DNA of 64,000 nucleotides from assembly GCF_000312105.1 (NCBI RefSeq), contig NZ_HE978636.1, positions 692,841 to 756,840 on the forward strand, read 5' to 3'. Of this stretch, positions 51,994 to 60,592 are shown piece after piece. Every line of letters begins with the position of its first letter. Position 1 is the first letter of the stretch. This stretch comes from Aeromicrobium massiliense JC14 (GTDB lineage: Bacteria > Actinomycetota > Actinomycetes > Propionibacteriales > Nocardioidaceae). The notes under the pieces were generated by a model. It was given only the letters and a program-made list of their open reading frames with translations. It was not told the DNA's origin and did no database searches. The translations under genes and the position numbers were made by a program.

Positions 51994-53523
51994 ATGAGCC
52001 ACGTCCACGTTCCCAGCACGGAACCGATCCAGCCCGCGCGCCGCGCCCGTCCCGGTGACTGGGGGGCCCTCGCGGTGCTGATGCTGCCGGTGCTGCTGAC
52101 CTCGGTCGACAACACCGTGCTGAGCTTCGCGCTGCCCCAGGTGACCACCGACCTGCGCCCGACCGGCACGCAGCTGCTGTGGATCGTCGATCTGTACCCG
52201 CTGATGCTGGCCGGCTTCCTCATCGCCGCCGGCAGCCTCGGCGACCGGGTCGGCCGGCGTCGCCTGCTCGTGCTCGGTGCGCTCGGCTTCGGGGTCGCCT
52301 CGCTCGTCGCGGCGTTCAGCGCCACGCCGGAGATGCTGCTTGCGGCCCGCGCCATGCTCGGCTTCTTCGGCGCCGCGCTGATGCCCTCGACGCTCTCGCT
52401 GATCCGCAACATCTTCGAGGACGCCGCGCAGCGTCGTGTCGCGATCGCCACCTGGGCCGCCATGTTCTCCGGCGGTGCCGCGCTCGGCCCCGTGCTGGGC
52501 GGCTGGCTGCTGCAGCACTACTGGTGGGGCTCGGTGTTCCTCATCAACGCGCCGATCATCGTGGCGTTCGTCGTCCTGGCCTTCGTGTTGCTGCCCGAGT
52601 CGCGCGACCCCAGCCCCGGCCCGATCGACGTGCCCAGCATCCTGCTGTCGCTGACCGCCATGCTGCCGCTGACCTTCGCGATCAAGAAGGCCGCGGAGTC
52701 CGGCGTGACGGACGTCGTCGTGCTCGCCGTCGTCGTGGGCGTCGCCAGCGTGGTGGCGTTCCTGCGCCGCCAGCGCCGGCTGACCCACCCGATGATCGAC
52801 CTGAGCCTGTTCGGCAACCGGGTCTTCACCGGCGCGATCACCGCCAACCTGCTGAGCCTCATGGGCTTCGCCGGCTTCATGTTCTTCGCCGCGCAGTTCC
52901 TGCAGCTGGTGATGGGGCTGAGCCCGCTGGCCTCGGCGGTGGCGCTGCTGCCCGGTCTCGTGGTGACGGTGCTGGCCGGCTTCGTCGCCGTCCGGCTCGT
53001 GCGGCACGTGCCGGTGCACCTGGTCGTGGCGGGCAGCTTCGTGCTGTCGGCCACGGGCTACGCGATCGCCGCCTTCGGCGACCCCACCACCGGCTCGATC
53101 ATGCTCGCCTTCGCCGTGCTCGGCGTGGGCATCGGCCTGGCCGAGACGCTGACCAACGACCTCATGCTGGCCGGCGTGCCCCCGCACAAGGCCGGCGCGG
53201 CCTCCGCCCTGTCGGAGACCGCCTACGAGATCGGCGCGGTGCTGGGCACGGCCGTGCTGGGCAGCATCCTCACGCAGACGTTCCGGCGCGAGCTGCAGGT
53301 GCCGTCGTACGCGGCCGACTCCACCGGCCACACGTTCGAGACCCTCGGCGGCGCGCTGGAGCGGGCGGCGCTGTTCCCGAACGAGATCGGCGACACCCTG
53401 CGGGCGTCGGCGATCGCGGCCTTCGACCACGGCGTCCAGCTGACGTCGGCGGCAGCCATCCTGGTCGCGCTCAGCGCGGCGTGGATGTCGTTCCGGATGC
53501 TGCGGGACGCCCCGAGGCACTGA
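51994..53523 (+). CDS. MFS multidrug efflux transporter (DHA2, 14-helix type)
   Basis: 509 aa. Motif D1-like LTSVDNTVLSFALPQV, the first-loop GDRVGRRRLLVLGALGFGVAS (MFS motif A) and motif C-like GGAALGPVLGGWLLQHYWWGSVFLINAP. About 14 hydrophobic segments with a cytoplasmic loop near 265-280 (RRQRRLTHPMID). It resembles LfrA/QacA/SmvA drug-proton antiporters. GAGGAGGA precedes ATG 51994. Induced by a ligand of the divergent TetR protein (inference). Confidence 0.93.
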   Translation: MSHVHVPSTEPIQPARRARPGDWGALAVLMLPVLLTSVDNTVLSFALPQVTTDLRPTGTQLLWIVDLYPLMLAGFLIAAGSLGDRVGRRRLLVLGALGFGVASLVAAFSATPEMLLAARAMLGFFGAALMPSTLSLIRNIFEDAAQRRVAIATWAAMFSGGAALGPVLGGWLLQHYWWGSVFLINAPIIVAFVVLAFVLLPESRDPSPGPIDVPSILLSLTAMLPLTFAIKKAAESGVTDVVVLAVVVGVASVVAFLRRQRRLTHPMIDLSLFGNRVFTGAITANLLSLMGFAGFMFFAAQFLQLVMGLSPLASAVALLPGLVVTVLAGFVAVRLVRHVPVHLVVAGSFVLSATGYAIAAFGDPTTGSIMLAFAVLGVGIGLAETLTNDLMLAGVPPHKAGAASALSETAYEIGAVLGTAVLGSILTQTFRRELQVPSYAADSTGHTFETLGGALERAALFPNEIGDTLRASAIAAFDHGVQLTSAAAILVALSAAWMSFRMLRDAPRH

Positions 53524-53577
53524 GCGGAGGCCGCGCCGCGGCGCGTGCGCCGGCGCGGTCCCGTGGGTGCGCCTGGG

Positions 53578-53583
53578 TACGAT
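53578..53583 (+). promoter_or_regulatory. -10 box of the acyltransferase gene
   Basis: TACGAT, about 35 nt before GTG 53618. The preceding 54 nt after the MFS gene contain GC-rich inverted repeats that may terminate the MFS transcript. Confidence 0.35.
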
Positions 53584-53617
53584 GGCACGGATTTTCGCCC
53601 GACCCAGGAGAGTGAAC

Positions 53618-55690
53618 GTGACGACGACTGCTGCGCGGCACCGCGGTGCCGAGCCCGCCGTCACGGTGTCGACCTTCCGCACCGACGTGCAGGGCGTCCG
53701 GGCCGTGGCGGTCCTGCTGGTGGTGCTGTACCACGCCGGGGTCCCCGCGCTGCACGGCGGATTCGTCGGCGTCGACGTCTTCTTCGTCATCTCCGGCTAC
53801 CTGATCACCGGCGGCATCGTGCGTGAGCTGCGGTCGCGCGGACGGCTGTCGCTCGCCGGGTTCTACATCCGCCGGATGGCCCGCATCCTGCCCGCGGCGG
53901 TCGTCGCGATCTCCGCGACCGTCCTGCTCACCTGGCTGCTGCTGCCGCCGACCCGGTGGGAGCAGGTCGCGAAGGACGCCATCGGGAGCGGCCTGTACGT
54001 CGTCAACTGGGCGTTCGCCGAACGGTCCGTCGACTACCTGGCCCAGGACCAGGCCGAGAGCCCGCTGCAGCACTTCTGGTCGCTGGCGGTGGAGGAGCAG
54101 TTCTACATCGTGTGGCCGCTGCTGCTCATCGCCGTCGCCCTCGTGTGCCGGCGTGCCGCCAAGCCGCTCGGCGCCGGCCTCGCCGTCGGTCTGGCGCTCA
54201 TCGTGGTGCCGTCGCTGCTGTGGTCGATCCACTACACCGGCGCGAACCCGGGCGCCGCGTACTTCGTCACGACGACCCGCGCCTGGGAGCTGGGCATCGG
54301 CGCGACGGTGGCCGTCGCCGCGGCGTACTGGACCCGTCCCGTCCCCGCGGGCGTGGCGGCGGCCGGGGCGTGGGCCGGTGCGGCCGCCATCGCGGTCGCC
54401 GCGCTCACCTTCAGCGACGCGACGCCGTTCCCCAGCTACACCGCGCTCCTGCCCGTGCTGGGAGCGGCGCTGCTGCTCTGGAGCGGCGAGCACGCGCAGC
54501 ACGGCCCGGTCGCGCGGCTGCTCTCCACGTCGCCCATGACGTGGATCGGTGGCATCTCGTACTCGCTGTACCTCTGGCACTGGCCGCTCCTGATCATCGC
54601 GGCGGGGGTGCTCGGGGAGCTGTCGGTCCTCGAGGGCCTGCTGGTCGTCGCGATCGCCGTCGTCCCGGCCTGGATCAGCACCGTGCACGTCGAGAAGCCG
54701 CTGCAGGACCTCGTCCGCGGCTTCCGCGGTCGGCAGGGCCGCCAGGGCTCCAAGCTGGCCCTCGGCGCGTCGTTCACGCTGGCCGGCCTGGTGCCGGCGC
54801 TGCTCCTGCTCCTCGCCGTGCCGAGCACGTCCGCGCCCGCCCCGGGTGGTCGGATCGGTGCCCTCAAGGTGGCCGACGGGAGCCCGATCCGGGTCGTGGA
54901 CTCCAGCGACCGCATGACGCCGTCCCCGCTGGACGCCGCGCGCGACCTTCCCCGCGCCAACACCAACGGCTGCATGCTCGACCACCCCACGACCGACCCG
55001 AAGGTGTGCTCCTTCGGCGACCGCGACTCCGACAAGGTCATCGCGCTCGTCGGCGACTCGCACGCGGCGATGCACATCCCCGGCATGAGCCTGGTCGCCA
55101 AGCGCGCCGGCTACCGCCTGGACACCTACACCAAGGGCTCGTGCCCGCCGGTGACCGTCCCGATCGACTTCGAGGGCCAGCACTACGCCGAGTGCGCGAC
55201 GTGGACGAGCAACGTCACGGACAAGCTCAGCGAGGAGAAGCCCGCGCTCGTGCTGACGGCGATGAGCCAGGCGTACATCGTCCACGGCAGCGAGGAGGGC
55301 TTCGCGGAGAACCGGGAGCCGATCGCCGAGAGCGTCGCCGAGACCTGGAGCCGGCTCCAGGACGCCGGCGTCCGGGTCGCGGCGTTCCGCGACATCCCGC
55401 GCTTCGACATGGTCGTGCCCGACTGCGTCGCGGCCCACCTGGACTCGCTGTCGGACTGCGCTCGCGACCAGGCCGACGTGCTGCCCGAGGCGGACCAGCA
55501 GGTGCTGGCCAGCCGGGAGGTGCCCGACGTCGAGGTCATCGACCTCACCGACGCCCTGTGCGCGGACGGCGTCTGCCCGACCGTCATCCACGACGTCCTG
55601 GTCTACCGCGACTCGAGCCACCTGACGGCCACGTACTCGCGCAGCCTGCGCACGCAGCTGGCCGAGCAGGTCCTTCCGCTGCTGGAGTAG
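53618..55690 (+). CDS. OafA/YrhL-type membrane acyltransferase with SGNH domain
   Basis: 690 aa, GTG start chosen because AGGAG lies 7 nt upstream (a GTG 6 nt earlier is too close). Residues about 25-380 form an acyltransferase_3 domain with TDVQGVRAVAVLLVVLYHAGVPALHGGFVGVDVFFVISGYLIT, where His of YHAG is catalytic, and HFWSLAVEEQFYIVWPLLL. After a last helix near 400 there is an extracytoplasmic SGNH domain with VIALVGDSHAAMHIPG (Ser) and DSSHLTATYS (Asp/His). Such proteins O-acetylate cell-wall or surface polysaccharides. Confidence 0.92.
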   Translation: MTTTAARHRGAEPAVTVSTFRTDVQGVRAVAVLLVVLYHAGVPALHGGFVGVDVFFVISGYLITGGIVRELRSRGRLSLAGFYIRRMARILPAAVVAISATVLLTWLLLPPTRWEQVAKDAIGSGLYVVNWAFAERSVDYLAQDQAESPLQHFWSLAVEEQFYIVWPLLLIAVALVCRRAAKPLGAGLAVGLALIVVPSLLWSIHYTGANPGAAYFVTTTRAWELGIGATVAVAAAYWTRPVPAGVAAAGAWAGAAAIAVAALTFSDATPFPSYTALLPVLGAALLLWSGEHAQHGPVARLLSTSPMTWIGGISYSLYLWHWPLLIIAAGVLGELSVLEGLLVVAIAVVPAWISTVHVEKPLQDLVRGFRGRQGRQGSKLALGASFTLAGLVPALLLLLAVPSTSAPAPGGRIGALKVADGSPIRVVDSSDRMTPSPLDAARDLPRANTNGCMLDHPTTDPKVCSFGDRDSDKVIALVGDSHAAMHIPGMSLVAKRAGYRLDTYTKGSCPPVTVPIDFEGQHYAECATWTSNVTDKLSEEKPALVLTAMSQAYIVHGSEEGFAENREPIAESVAETWSRLQDAGVRVAAFRDIPRFDMVVPDCVAAHLDSLSDCARDQADVLPEADQQVLASREVPDVEVIDLTDALCADGVCPTVIHDVLVYRDSSHLTATYSRSLRTQLAEQVLPLLE

Positions 55691-55712
55691 TCCGGACCGC
55701 CGTCCTGCGGCC

Positions 55713-55718
55713 TAGGAT
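55713..55718 (+). promoter_or_regulatory. Leaderless-type -10 box of the lipoprotein gene
   Basis: TAGGAT, six bases before GTG 55725. Confidence 0.5.
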
Positions 55719-55724
55719 CGGGCC

Positions 55725-56543
55725 GTGCGCCGGACCGCTGCCCTGCTCCTGGTGCTCGTCCTGGCCGCCTGCGGGCTCGGCGACGAGCCCGCACCCGAGC
55801 CCGGCCTGCCGGAGGGCGTCACCGTCAGCCTCGACCAGGCGCGCAGCGACATGGCGACACGACGGGTGCTCGCCCGGGTGTCCAACGGGGGCGCGAGGCC
55901 GCTGGTCGTGCGCGAGCTGCTCGTGCAGCTCCCGCGGTGGGACGCCGACGGGGTCTACGAGGGGCCGGCGACCGTCCCGCCGGGCGGCTCGCTCAACCTG
56001 GCGGTCGAGGCGCCCGCGGGCACCTGCGGCGAGGGCGTCGACGCCCGGGTGGAGCTGCTCGTCGAGGGCGACGACCAGCCCGTGAGCGGCCGCGCGACCG
56101 ACCGATTCGGCGCGATCGAGCGACTGCTGGACCGCGACTGCGCCGACGCGCTGCTGACCGTGGAGGCCCGCCCGCCCCGGCTCGAGGGACGCGAGATCGT
56201 CCTGCCCCTGGTGCTGCAGGCCCCCGAGGAGGCGGTGACCGTCGGCGCGGTCGCCGGCACCGTCCTGCTCGACCTGGCGCCGGGCGAGGACGGCCGGCTC
56301 GACCAGCGCCTGGCCGCCGGTGACGGCCTGGCCCGAGAGGTGCGCCTGGTGCCGGCCCGGTGCGATGCGCACGTGGTCGCCGAGGACAAGGTCGGCACGC
56401 TGCTGCCGCTGGAGGTGACCACGCGGCACGGCACGGTGACGACGTTCCTGCGGCCGACCGAGCCGGTGAAGGGACGCGTGCTCGACCTCGTCGTCCGGCT
56501 GTGCGGCATCGGCGGGGGCGACGACCCGCTGCTCGACGACTAG
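55725..56543 (+). CDS. Lipoprotein of unknown function
   Basis: 272 aa, GTG start. A short lipoprotein signal, MRRTAALLLVLVLAACG, gives Cys16. The mature part has no motif I recognise. It alternates beta-strand-like hydrophobic stretches (TRRVLARVSNGGARPLVVRELLVQLP, VPPGGSLNLAVEAPAGTC), suggesting one or two Ig-like beta sandwiches, with three further Cys residues. Its position after the acyltransferase, with its own presumed promoter, gives little hint of role. Convergent with the LysR gene (4-nt overlap). Confidence 0.75.
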   Translation: MRRTAALLLVLVLAACGLGDEPAPEPGLPEGVTVSLDQARSDMATRRVLARVSNGGARPLVVRELLVQLPRWDADGVYEGPATVPPGGSLNLAVEAPAGTCGEGVDARVELLVEGDDQPVSGRATDRFGAIERLLDRDCADALLTVEARPPRLEGREIVLPLVLQAPEEAVTVGAVAGTVLLDLAPGEDGRLDQRLAAGDGLAREVRLVPARCDAHVVAEDKVGTLLPLEVTTRHGTVTTFLRPTEPVKGRVLDLVVRLCGIGGGDDPLLDD

Positions 56544-57451
56544 GCCGCGGCCTGGTCGGTCACGACCCGCTCGAGCTCGGCCTGGACGTGCCGGCGGGCC
56601 GGGTTCTCGTCGCTGGCCCGGCGCCAGACGGCCGCGACGGTGCGCTCCGAGGTGGGGTCGACGACCGGCACGGCCCGCACGCTCGGCGGCAGGTGCTCCC
56701 GGCCCAGGCGGGGGAGCAGCGCCACGGCGACGCCCTGCTCGACCATCGCCACGTGCGTGCCGAAGCTGGCGTCCTGGCACCGCACGTCGGGGTGCGTGCC
56801 GTGGGAGGCGTGCATCTGCAGCAGCCAGTCGTGGCAGATCGACCCGGTGTGCGTGCTGACCCACCGCTCGTGGACGAGGTCGGCGGCCGCGACCTGGTCG
56901 CGCGAGGCCAGGGGGTGGTCGGCCGGCAGCACGACGTCCGCCGCGTCGACGAGCAGCGGCACGTGCCGCAGCGAGGGGGAGACGGCGAGCGGCACCGAGC
57001 TCCAGTCGTGGACGATGCCGAGGTCGGCACCCCCGCGCTCGACCATCGTCAGGCACTCGCGCGGGTCGATCTCGTGCACGCGGACCTCCAGCCCCGGCGC
57101 TGACTCGGCGAGCCGGCGCAGCAGCGGCGCGACCAGCCCGCGGCAGGCGGTCGAGAACGCCGCGACGCGCAGCACCCCCGTGAGCGGGGCGTCGTCGCCG
57201 AGCGCGAGGTTGCCCACCTGCTCGAGCTCGGCGAGCAGGGACCCGCCGCGGTCGGCCAGCAGGCGTCCGCGCTCGGTCAGCACGACCCGGCGGCCGACCC
57301 GCTCGAGCATCGCCGCCCGGCTCTGGCGCTCCAGCCGCTTGACCTGCTGGCTGACCGCCGACGGGGTGAAGCCGAGCGCCTGGGCCGCGCCCGCGACGGT
57401 GCCGTGGTCGCGGACGGCGATGAGGGCGCGCAGGGCGGTCACGTCGATCAT
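56540..57451 (-). CDS. LysR-family transcriptional regulator
   Basis: 303 aa. Winged helix-turn-helix at the N-terminus (LRALIAVRDHGTVAGAAQALGFTPSAVSQQVKRLERQ) and a LysR substrate domain (TGVLRVAAFSTACRGLVAPLLRRLAESAPGLEVRVHE). ATG 57451 is six bases after TAGCAT, a leaderless arrangement. It is divergent from an EamA exporter and presumably regulates it, with 74 nt between them. Confidence 0.93.
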   Translation of the reverse strand: MIDVTALRALIAVRDHGTVAGAAQALGFTPSAVSQQVKRLERQSRAAMLERVGRRVVLTERGRLLADRGGSLLAELEQVGNLALGDDAPLTGVLRVAAFSTACRGLVAPLLRRLAESAPGLEVRVHEIDPRECLTMVERGGADLGIVHDWSSVPLAVSPSLRHVPLLVDAADVVLPADHPLASRDQVAAADLVHERWVSTHTGSICHDWLLQMHASHGTHPDVRCQDASFGTHVAMVEQGVAVALLPRLGREHLPPSVRAVPVVDPTSERTVAAVWRRASDENPARRHVQAELERVVTDQAAA

Positions 57452-57457
57452 GAAGCG

Positions 57458-57463
57458 ATGCTA
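57458..57463 (-). promoter_or_regulatory. Leaderless-type -10 box of the LysR gene
   Basis: TAGCAT on the minus strand, six bases before ATG 57451. An ATT-N10-AAT half-palindrome (57465-57480) next to it could be the LysR site. Confidence 0.45.
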
Positions 57464-57525
57464 CCGATTACGCGGGCTGAATCTTTGCTGTTCGTGCACG
57501 GTGCCCGTGCAGGAGGATGGCTCCC

Positions 57526-58398
57526 ATGTCGCCGCGCCACAGCCTGCTCGCCGTGCTGGTCGCCCTCGTCTGGGGGCTCAACTTCGTCGTCATCGACGCC
57601 GGCCTGCAGGACGTCCCGCCGCTGCTGTTCCTGGCCTTCCGCTTCGTGCTCGTCGCGTTCCCGCTCGTGCTGCTCGTGCCGCGGCCCGGTCCCTGGAGGG
57701 ACGTGCTGGTCATCGGCGCGTTCATGAGCCTCGGCCAGTTCTCGCTGCTCTACGTCGCCCTCGACCTGGGCATGCCGGCCGGGCTCGCCTCGCTCGTGCT
57801 GCAGGCGCAGGTGATGTTCACGGTGGTCATCGCCGCGGTCGCGCTCGGCGAGCGGTCGACCGCCCAGCAGGTGGTGGGCGTCGGCGTGGGGACCGTCGGC
57901 CTGCTCGTCGTGGCGCTCGCCCACGGGCTGCGCGCGCCGGTGCTGCCGCTGCTGGTGACCATCGGAGCGGCGCTGTCGTGGGCGATCGGCAACGTCGCCG
58001 CCCGGCGCGCCCGGATGGCGTCCGGGCTCGGGCTGGTCGCGTGGTCGGCCCTCGTCGTGCCGGTCCCCGCGCTGGCACTGTCGCTCGTCGTCGACGGTCC
58101 GGCGGAGGTGGGCGACGCGATCGCCGGGCTGGGCTGGACCGCGGTGCTGTCGACCGCCTACACCGTCGTGTTCGCGTCGCTGTTCGGCTACGTGGTGTGG
58201 AACGGGCTGCTCGCCCGCTACCCGGCCGGGGCCGTCGTGCCGTTCATCCTGCTGGTGCCGGTCGTGGGCATCCTCGCGGCCTGGCTCGTGCAGGACGAGG
58301 TGCCGACCGCGCTGGAGACCGCCGGCGGCCTGGTCATGCTGTCGGGCGTGGCGATCGCGAGCGTCCGGCTGCGCCGCCGCGAGGTCGTGCCGGCCTAG
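57526..58398 (+). CDS. EamA/DMT-family exporter
   Basis: 290 aa. Ten hydrophobic helices in two EamA repeats: the first begins LLAVLVALVWGLNFVVIDAGLQDVPPLLFLAFRFVLVAF and the second LVTIGAALSWAIGNVAARRA, ending FILLVPVVGILAAWLVQDE and GGLVMLSGVAIASVRLR. It is like RhtA/EamA-type metabolite or amino-acid exporters. AGGAGG lies 9 nt before ATG 57526; the ATG at 57517 overlaps that box. A 6-bp inverted repeat, GCACGG-TGC-CCGTGC (57496-57510), sits directly before the ribosome binding site. Confidence 0.92.
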   Translation: MSPRHSLLAVLVALVWGLNFVVIDAGLQDVPPLLFLAFRFVLVAFPLVLLVPRPGPWRDVLVIGAFMSLGQFSLLYVALDLGMPAGLASLVLQAQVMFTVVIAAVALGERSTAQQVVGVGVGTVGLLVVALAHGLRAPVLPLLVTIGAALSWAIGNVAARRARMASGLGLVAWSALVVPVPALALSLVVDGPAEVGDAIAGLGWTAVLSTAYTVVFASLFGYVVWNGLLARYPAGAVVPFILLVPVVGILAAWLVQDEVPTALETAGGLVMLSGVAIASVRLRRREVVPA

Positions 58399-58964
58399 AG
58401 CCCCTGCAGCGATCCGCGGGCCATGCGCACCAGCAGCGCCCGCATGGACGCCTGGTCGAGCCGCGCGCTGTGCGGCGTGGAGTTGAGCAGGCCGAACACG
58501 GCCTGGGCGGCGGCCCGCGCGGCCGGACGGTCGAGGCCGGGGCGCAGCTCGCGGAGCACGTCGACCCACACGTCGACGTAGGCGAGCTGCAGCTCGCGCA
58601 CGCGGCGGCGGGCGTCCGGGGCGAGGTTCTGCCACTCGCGCGCCTGCACCGAGATGAGCTCGGGCGACCCGAGCGCGAAGTCGACGTGGAACTCGACGAG
58701 CTCGGCGTAGGTGACGTCGGGCGACGAGCCCTCGCCCGCGACCCGGCGGCCGCCCGCGAGCAGGAACTCGCTGATCGCGACCAGCGCCTGGCTCAGCACG
58801 TCGTCCTTGCCGGAGAAGTGCTTGTAGAGCGCGGGCCCGGAGATGCCGCAGGCCGCGCCGATGTCGTGCACGGAGACGCCGTGGAAGCCGCGCTCGGCGA
58901 ACAGCTTCGCGGCGGTCGTCAGGATCTGGTCGCGGCGCGTGGCGGTGGGGAGCTCGGTCGTCAC
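58395..58964 (-). CDS. TetR-family regulator of the methylcrotonyl-CoA carboxylase operon
   Basis: 189 aa, GTG start six bases after TAGACT (leaderless type). N-terminal helix-turn-helix RRDQILTTAAKLFAERGFHGVSVHDIGAACGISGPALYKHFSGKDDVLSQAL; the C-terminal domain (LAYVDVWVDVLRELRPGLDRPAARAAAQAVFGLLNS) is of a type common among regulators of acyl-CoA metabolism. It is divergent from the carboxylase genes with an 18-bp palindrome between them. Its stop overlaps the EamA stop. Confidence 0.92.
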   Translation of the reverse strand: MTTELPTATRRDQILTTAAKLFAERGFHGVSVHDIGAACGISGPALYKHFSGKDDVLSQALVAISEFLLAGGRRVAGEGSSPDVTYAELVEFHVDFALGSPELISVQAREWQNLAPDARRRVRELQLAYVDVWVDVLRELRPGLDRPAARAAAQAVFGLLNSTPHSARLDQASMRALLVRMARGSLQGL

Positions 58965-58970
58965 CGGTCC

Positions 58971-58976
58971 AGTCTA
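58971..58976 (-). promoter_or_regulatory. Leaderless-type -10 box of the TetR gene
   Basis: TAGACT on the minus strand, six bases before GTG 58964. Confidence 0.45.
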
Positions 58977-58985
58977 GCGCCCGCT

Positions 58986-59004
58986 GGTTAACGTGCGTTA
59001 ACCT
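58986..59004 (+). promoter_or_regulatory. Operator and -10 box of the carboxylase operon
   Basis: Palindrome GGTTAACG-TG-CGTTAACC (58986-59003). Its right arm contains the -10 box TAACCT (58999-59004), six bases before a GTG at 59011. Likely the TetR binding site, placed to block both divergent promoters. Confidence 0.65.
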
Positions 59005-59045
59005 CCGAGCGTGCCTGAGATGGGAGACCGAGCGTGCCTGAGATG
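59005..59045 (+). repeat. Tandem duplication of the carboxylase gene start
   Basis: CCGAGCGTGCCTGAGATG occurs at 59005-59022 and again at 59028-59045 (period 23). Each copy has GTG CCT GAG ATG. Because 23 is not a multiple of three, the two starts are in different frames. Confidence 0.9.
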
Positions 59046-59046
59046 A
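59011..59046 (+). CDS. Eleven-codon upstream ORF created by the duplication
   Basis: Starts at the first-copy GTG, exactly where a leaderless message from TAACCT would begin, encodes [11 protein letters not shown] and stops at TGA 59044-59046. That stop overlaps ATG 59043 of the main frame (ATGA). Translation of the carboxylase may therefore depend on termination-reinitiation. Confidence 0.4.
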   Translation: MPEMGDRACLR

Positions 59047-60587
59047 GAGAGCTGGTCGCCGAGCTGCGCGAGCACCTGGCCGTCGTCCGCCGGGGCGGCA
59101 GCGAGGCGTCGCGCGAGCGTCACGTCGCCCGCGGGAAGCTGCTGCCCCGCGACCGGGTCGACCGCCTGCTCGACCCCGGCTCGCCGTTCCTGGAGCTCTC
59201 GCCGCTGGCCGCGCACGGCCTGTACGGCGGCGAGGTGCCCAGCGCGGGCATCGTGACCGGCATCGGGCGCGTGAGCGGCCGCGAGGTCGTGGTGGTCGCC
59301 AACGACGCGACGGTCAAGGGCGGCACCTACTACCCGTTGACGGTCAAGAAGCACCTGCGCGCGCAGGCCGTCGCCCAGGAGAACCGGCTGCCCTGCGTCT
59401 ACCTGGTCGACTCCGGCGGCGCCTACCTGCCGATGCAGGACGAGGTGTTCCCCGACCGCGAGCACTTCGGCCGCATCTTCTTCAACCAGGCCCAGATGAG
59501 CGCGCGCGGCATCCCGCAGGTCGCCTCGGTGATGGGCTCGTGCACCGCGGGCGGCGCGTACGTCCCGGCGATGAGCGACGAGACGGTCATCGTCCGCGAC
59601 CAGGGCACGATCTTCCTCGGCGGCCCGCCGCTGGTGAAGGCCGCGACCGGCGAGGTCGTCACCGCCGAGGAGCTGGGGGGCGGCGACGTGCACGCCCGCA
59701 CGTCCGGCGTCGTCGACCACCTGGCCGACGACGACGAGCACGCGCTGCAGATCGTCCGCTCCATCGTGGGCACGCTCGGCCCGGCACCGTCGCCCAGCGT
59801 GGCGCGTCAGGCGCCCGTGCCCCCGCGCGAGGACCCCGCCACCCTGACCGACGTCGTGCCCGCCGACCCGCGGACGCCCTACGACGTCCGCGAGGTCGTC
59901 CGCCGGCTGGTGGACGACTCGCGGCTGCACGAGTTCAAGCCGCTGTACGGCGAGACCCTGGTCTGCGGGTTCGCGCACGTCATGGGCTACCCGGTCGCGA
60001 TCCTGGCCAACAACGGCATCCTGTTCAGCGAGTCCGCGCTCAAGGGCGCCCACTTCGTCGAGCTGGCCAACCAGCGCGGCGTCCCGCTGCTGTTCCTGCA
60101 GAACATCAGCGGCTTCATGGTCGGCCGCCAGTACGAGAACGGCGGCATCGCGAAGGACGGCGCCAAGCTCGTCACCGCCGTCGCGTCGAGCGTCGTGCCC
60201 AAGCTGACCGTGGTGATCGGCGGCTCGTACGGCGCCGGCAACTACGGCATGTGCGGGCGTGCCTACGATCCGCGCTTCCTGTGGACGTGGCCGAACGCGC
60301 GGACGTCCGTCATGGGCGGCGAGCAGGCCGCGTCCGTGCTGGCCACCGTGCGCCGCGACGGCATCGAGGCCCGGGGCGGCGAGTGGAGCGCCGAGGACGA
60401 GGAGGCGTTCAAGGCGCCGATCCGCGCCCAGTACGAGGAGCAGGGCTCGGCCTACTACTCCACCGCCCGGCTGTGGGACGACGGCGTCATCGACCCCGCC
60501 GACACCCGCCGCGTCGTCGCCATGGGCCTGCAGGTCGCCGCCCAGGCCCCGATCCCCACGCCGCAGTTCGGCGTCTTCCGGATGTGA
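59034..60587 (+). CDS. Methylcrotonyl-CoA carboxylase-type carboxyltransferase (beta) subunit
   Basis: 517 aa from GTG 59034; ATG 59043 is an equally good start. Acyl-CoA carboxyltransferase with [44 protein letters not shown] and the oxyanion loops [16 protein letters not shown] and [20 protein letters not shown]. This [11 protein letters not shown]...FGRIF pattern is characteristic of methylcrotonyl-CoA carboxylase rather than propionyl- or acetyl-CoA carboxylase. With the alpha subunit it carboxylates 3-methylcrotonyl-CoA in leucine catabolism. GGGAGA (59022-59027) could serve as ribosome binding site. Confidence 0.9.
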   Translation: MPEMRELVAELREHLAVVRRGGSEASRERHVARGKLLPRDRVDRLLDPGSPFLELSPLAAHGLYGGEVPSAGIVTGIGRVSGREVVVVANDATVKGGTYYPLTVKKHLRAQAVAQENRLPCVYLVDSGGAYLPMQDEVFPDREHFGRIFFNQAQMSARGIPQVASVMGSCTAGGAYVPAMSDETVIVRDQGTIFLGGPPLVKAATGEVVTAEELGGGDVHARTSGVVDHLADDDEHALQIVRSIVGTLGPAPSPSVARQAPVPPREDPATLTDVVPADPRTPYDVREVVRRLVDDSRLHEFKPLYGETLVCGFAHVMGYPVAILANNGILFSESALKGAHFVELANQRGVPLLFLQNISGFMVGRQYENGGIAKDGAKLVTAVASSVVPKLTVVIGGSYGAGNYGMCGRAYDPRFLWTWPNARTSVMGGEQAASVLATVRRDGIEARGGEWSAEDEEAFKAPIRAQYEEQGSAYYSTARLWDDGVIDPADTRRVVAMGLQVAAQAPIPTPQFGVFRM

Positions 60588-60592
60588 GACCC

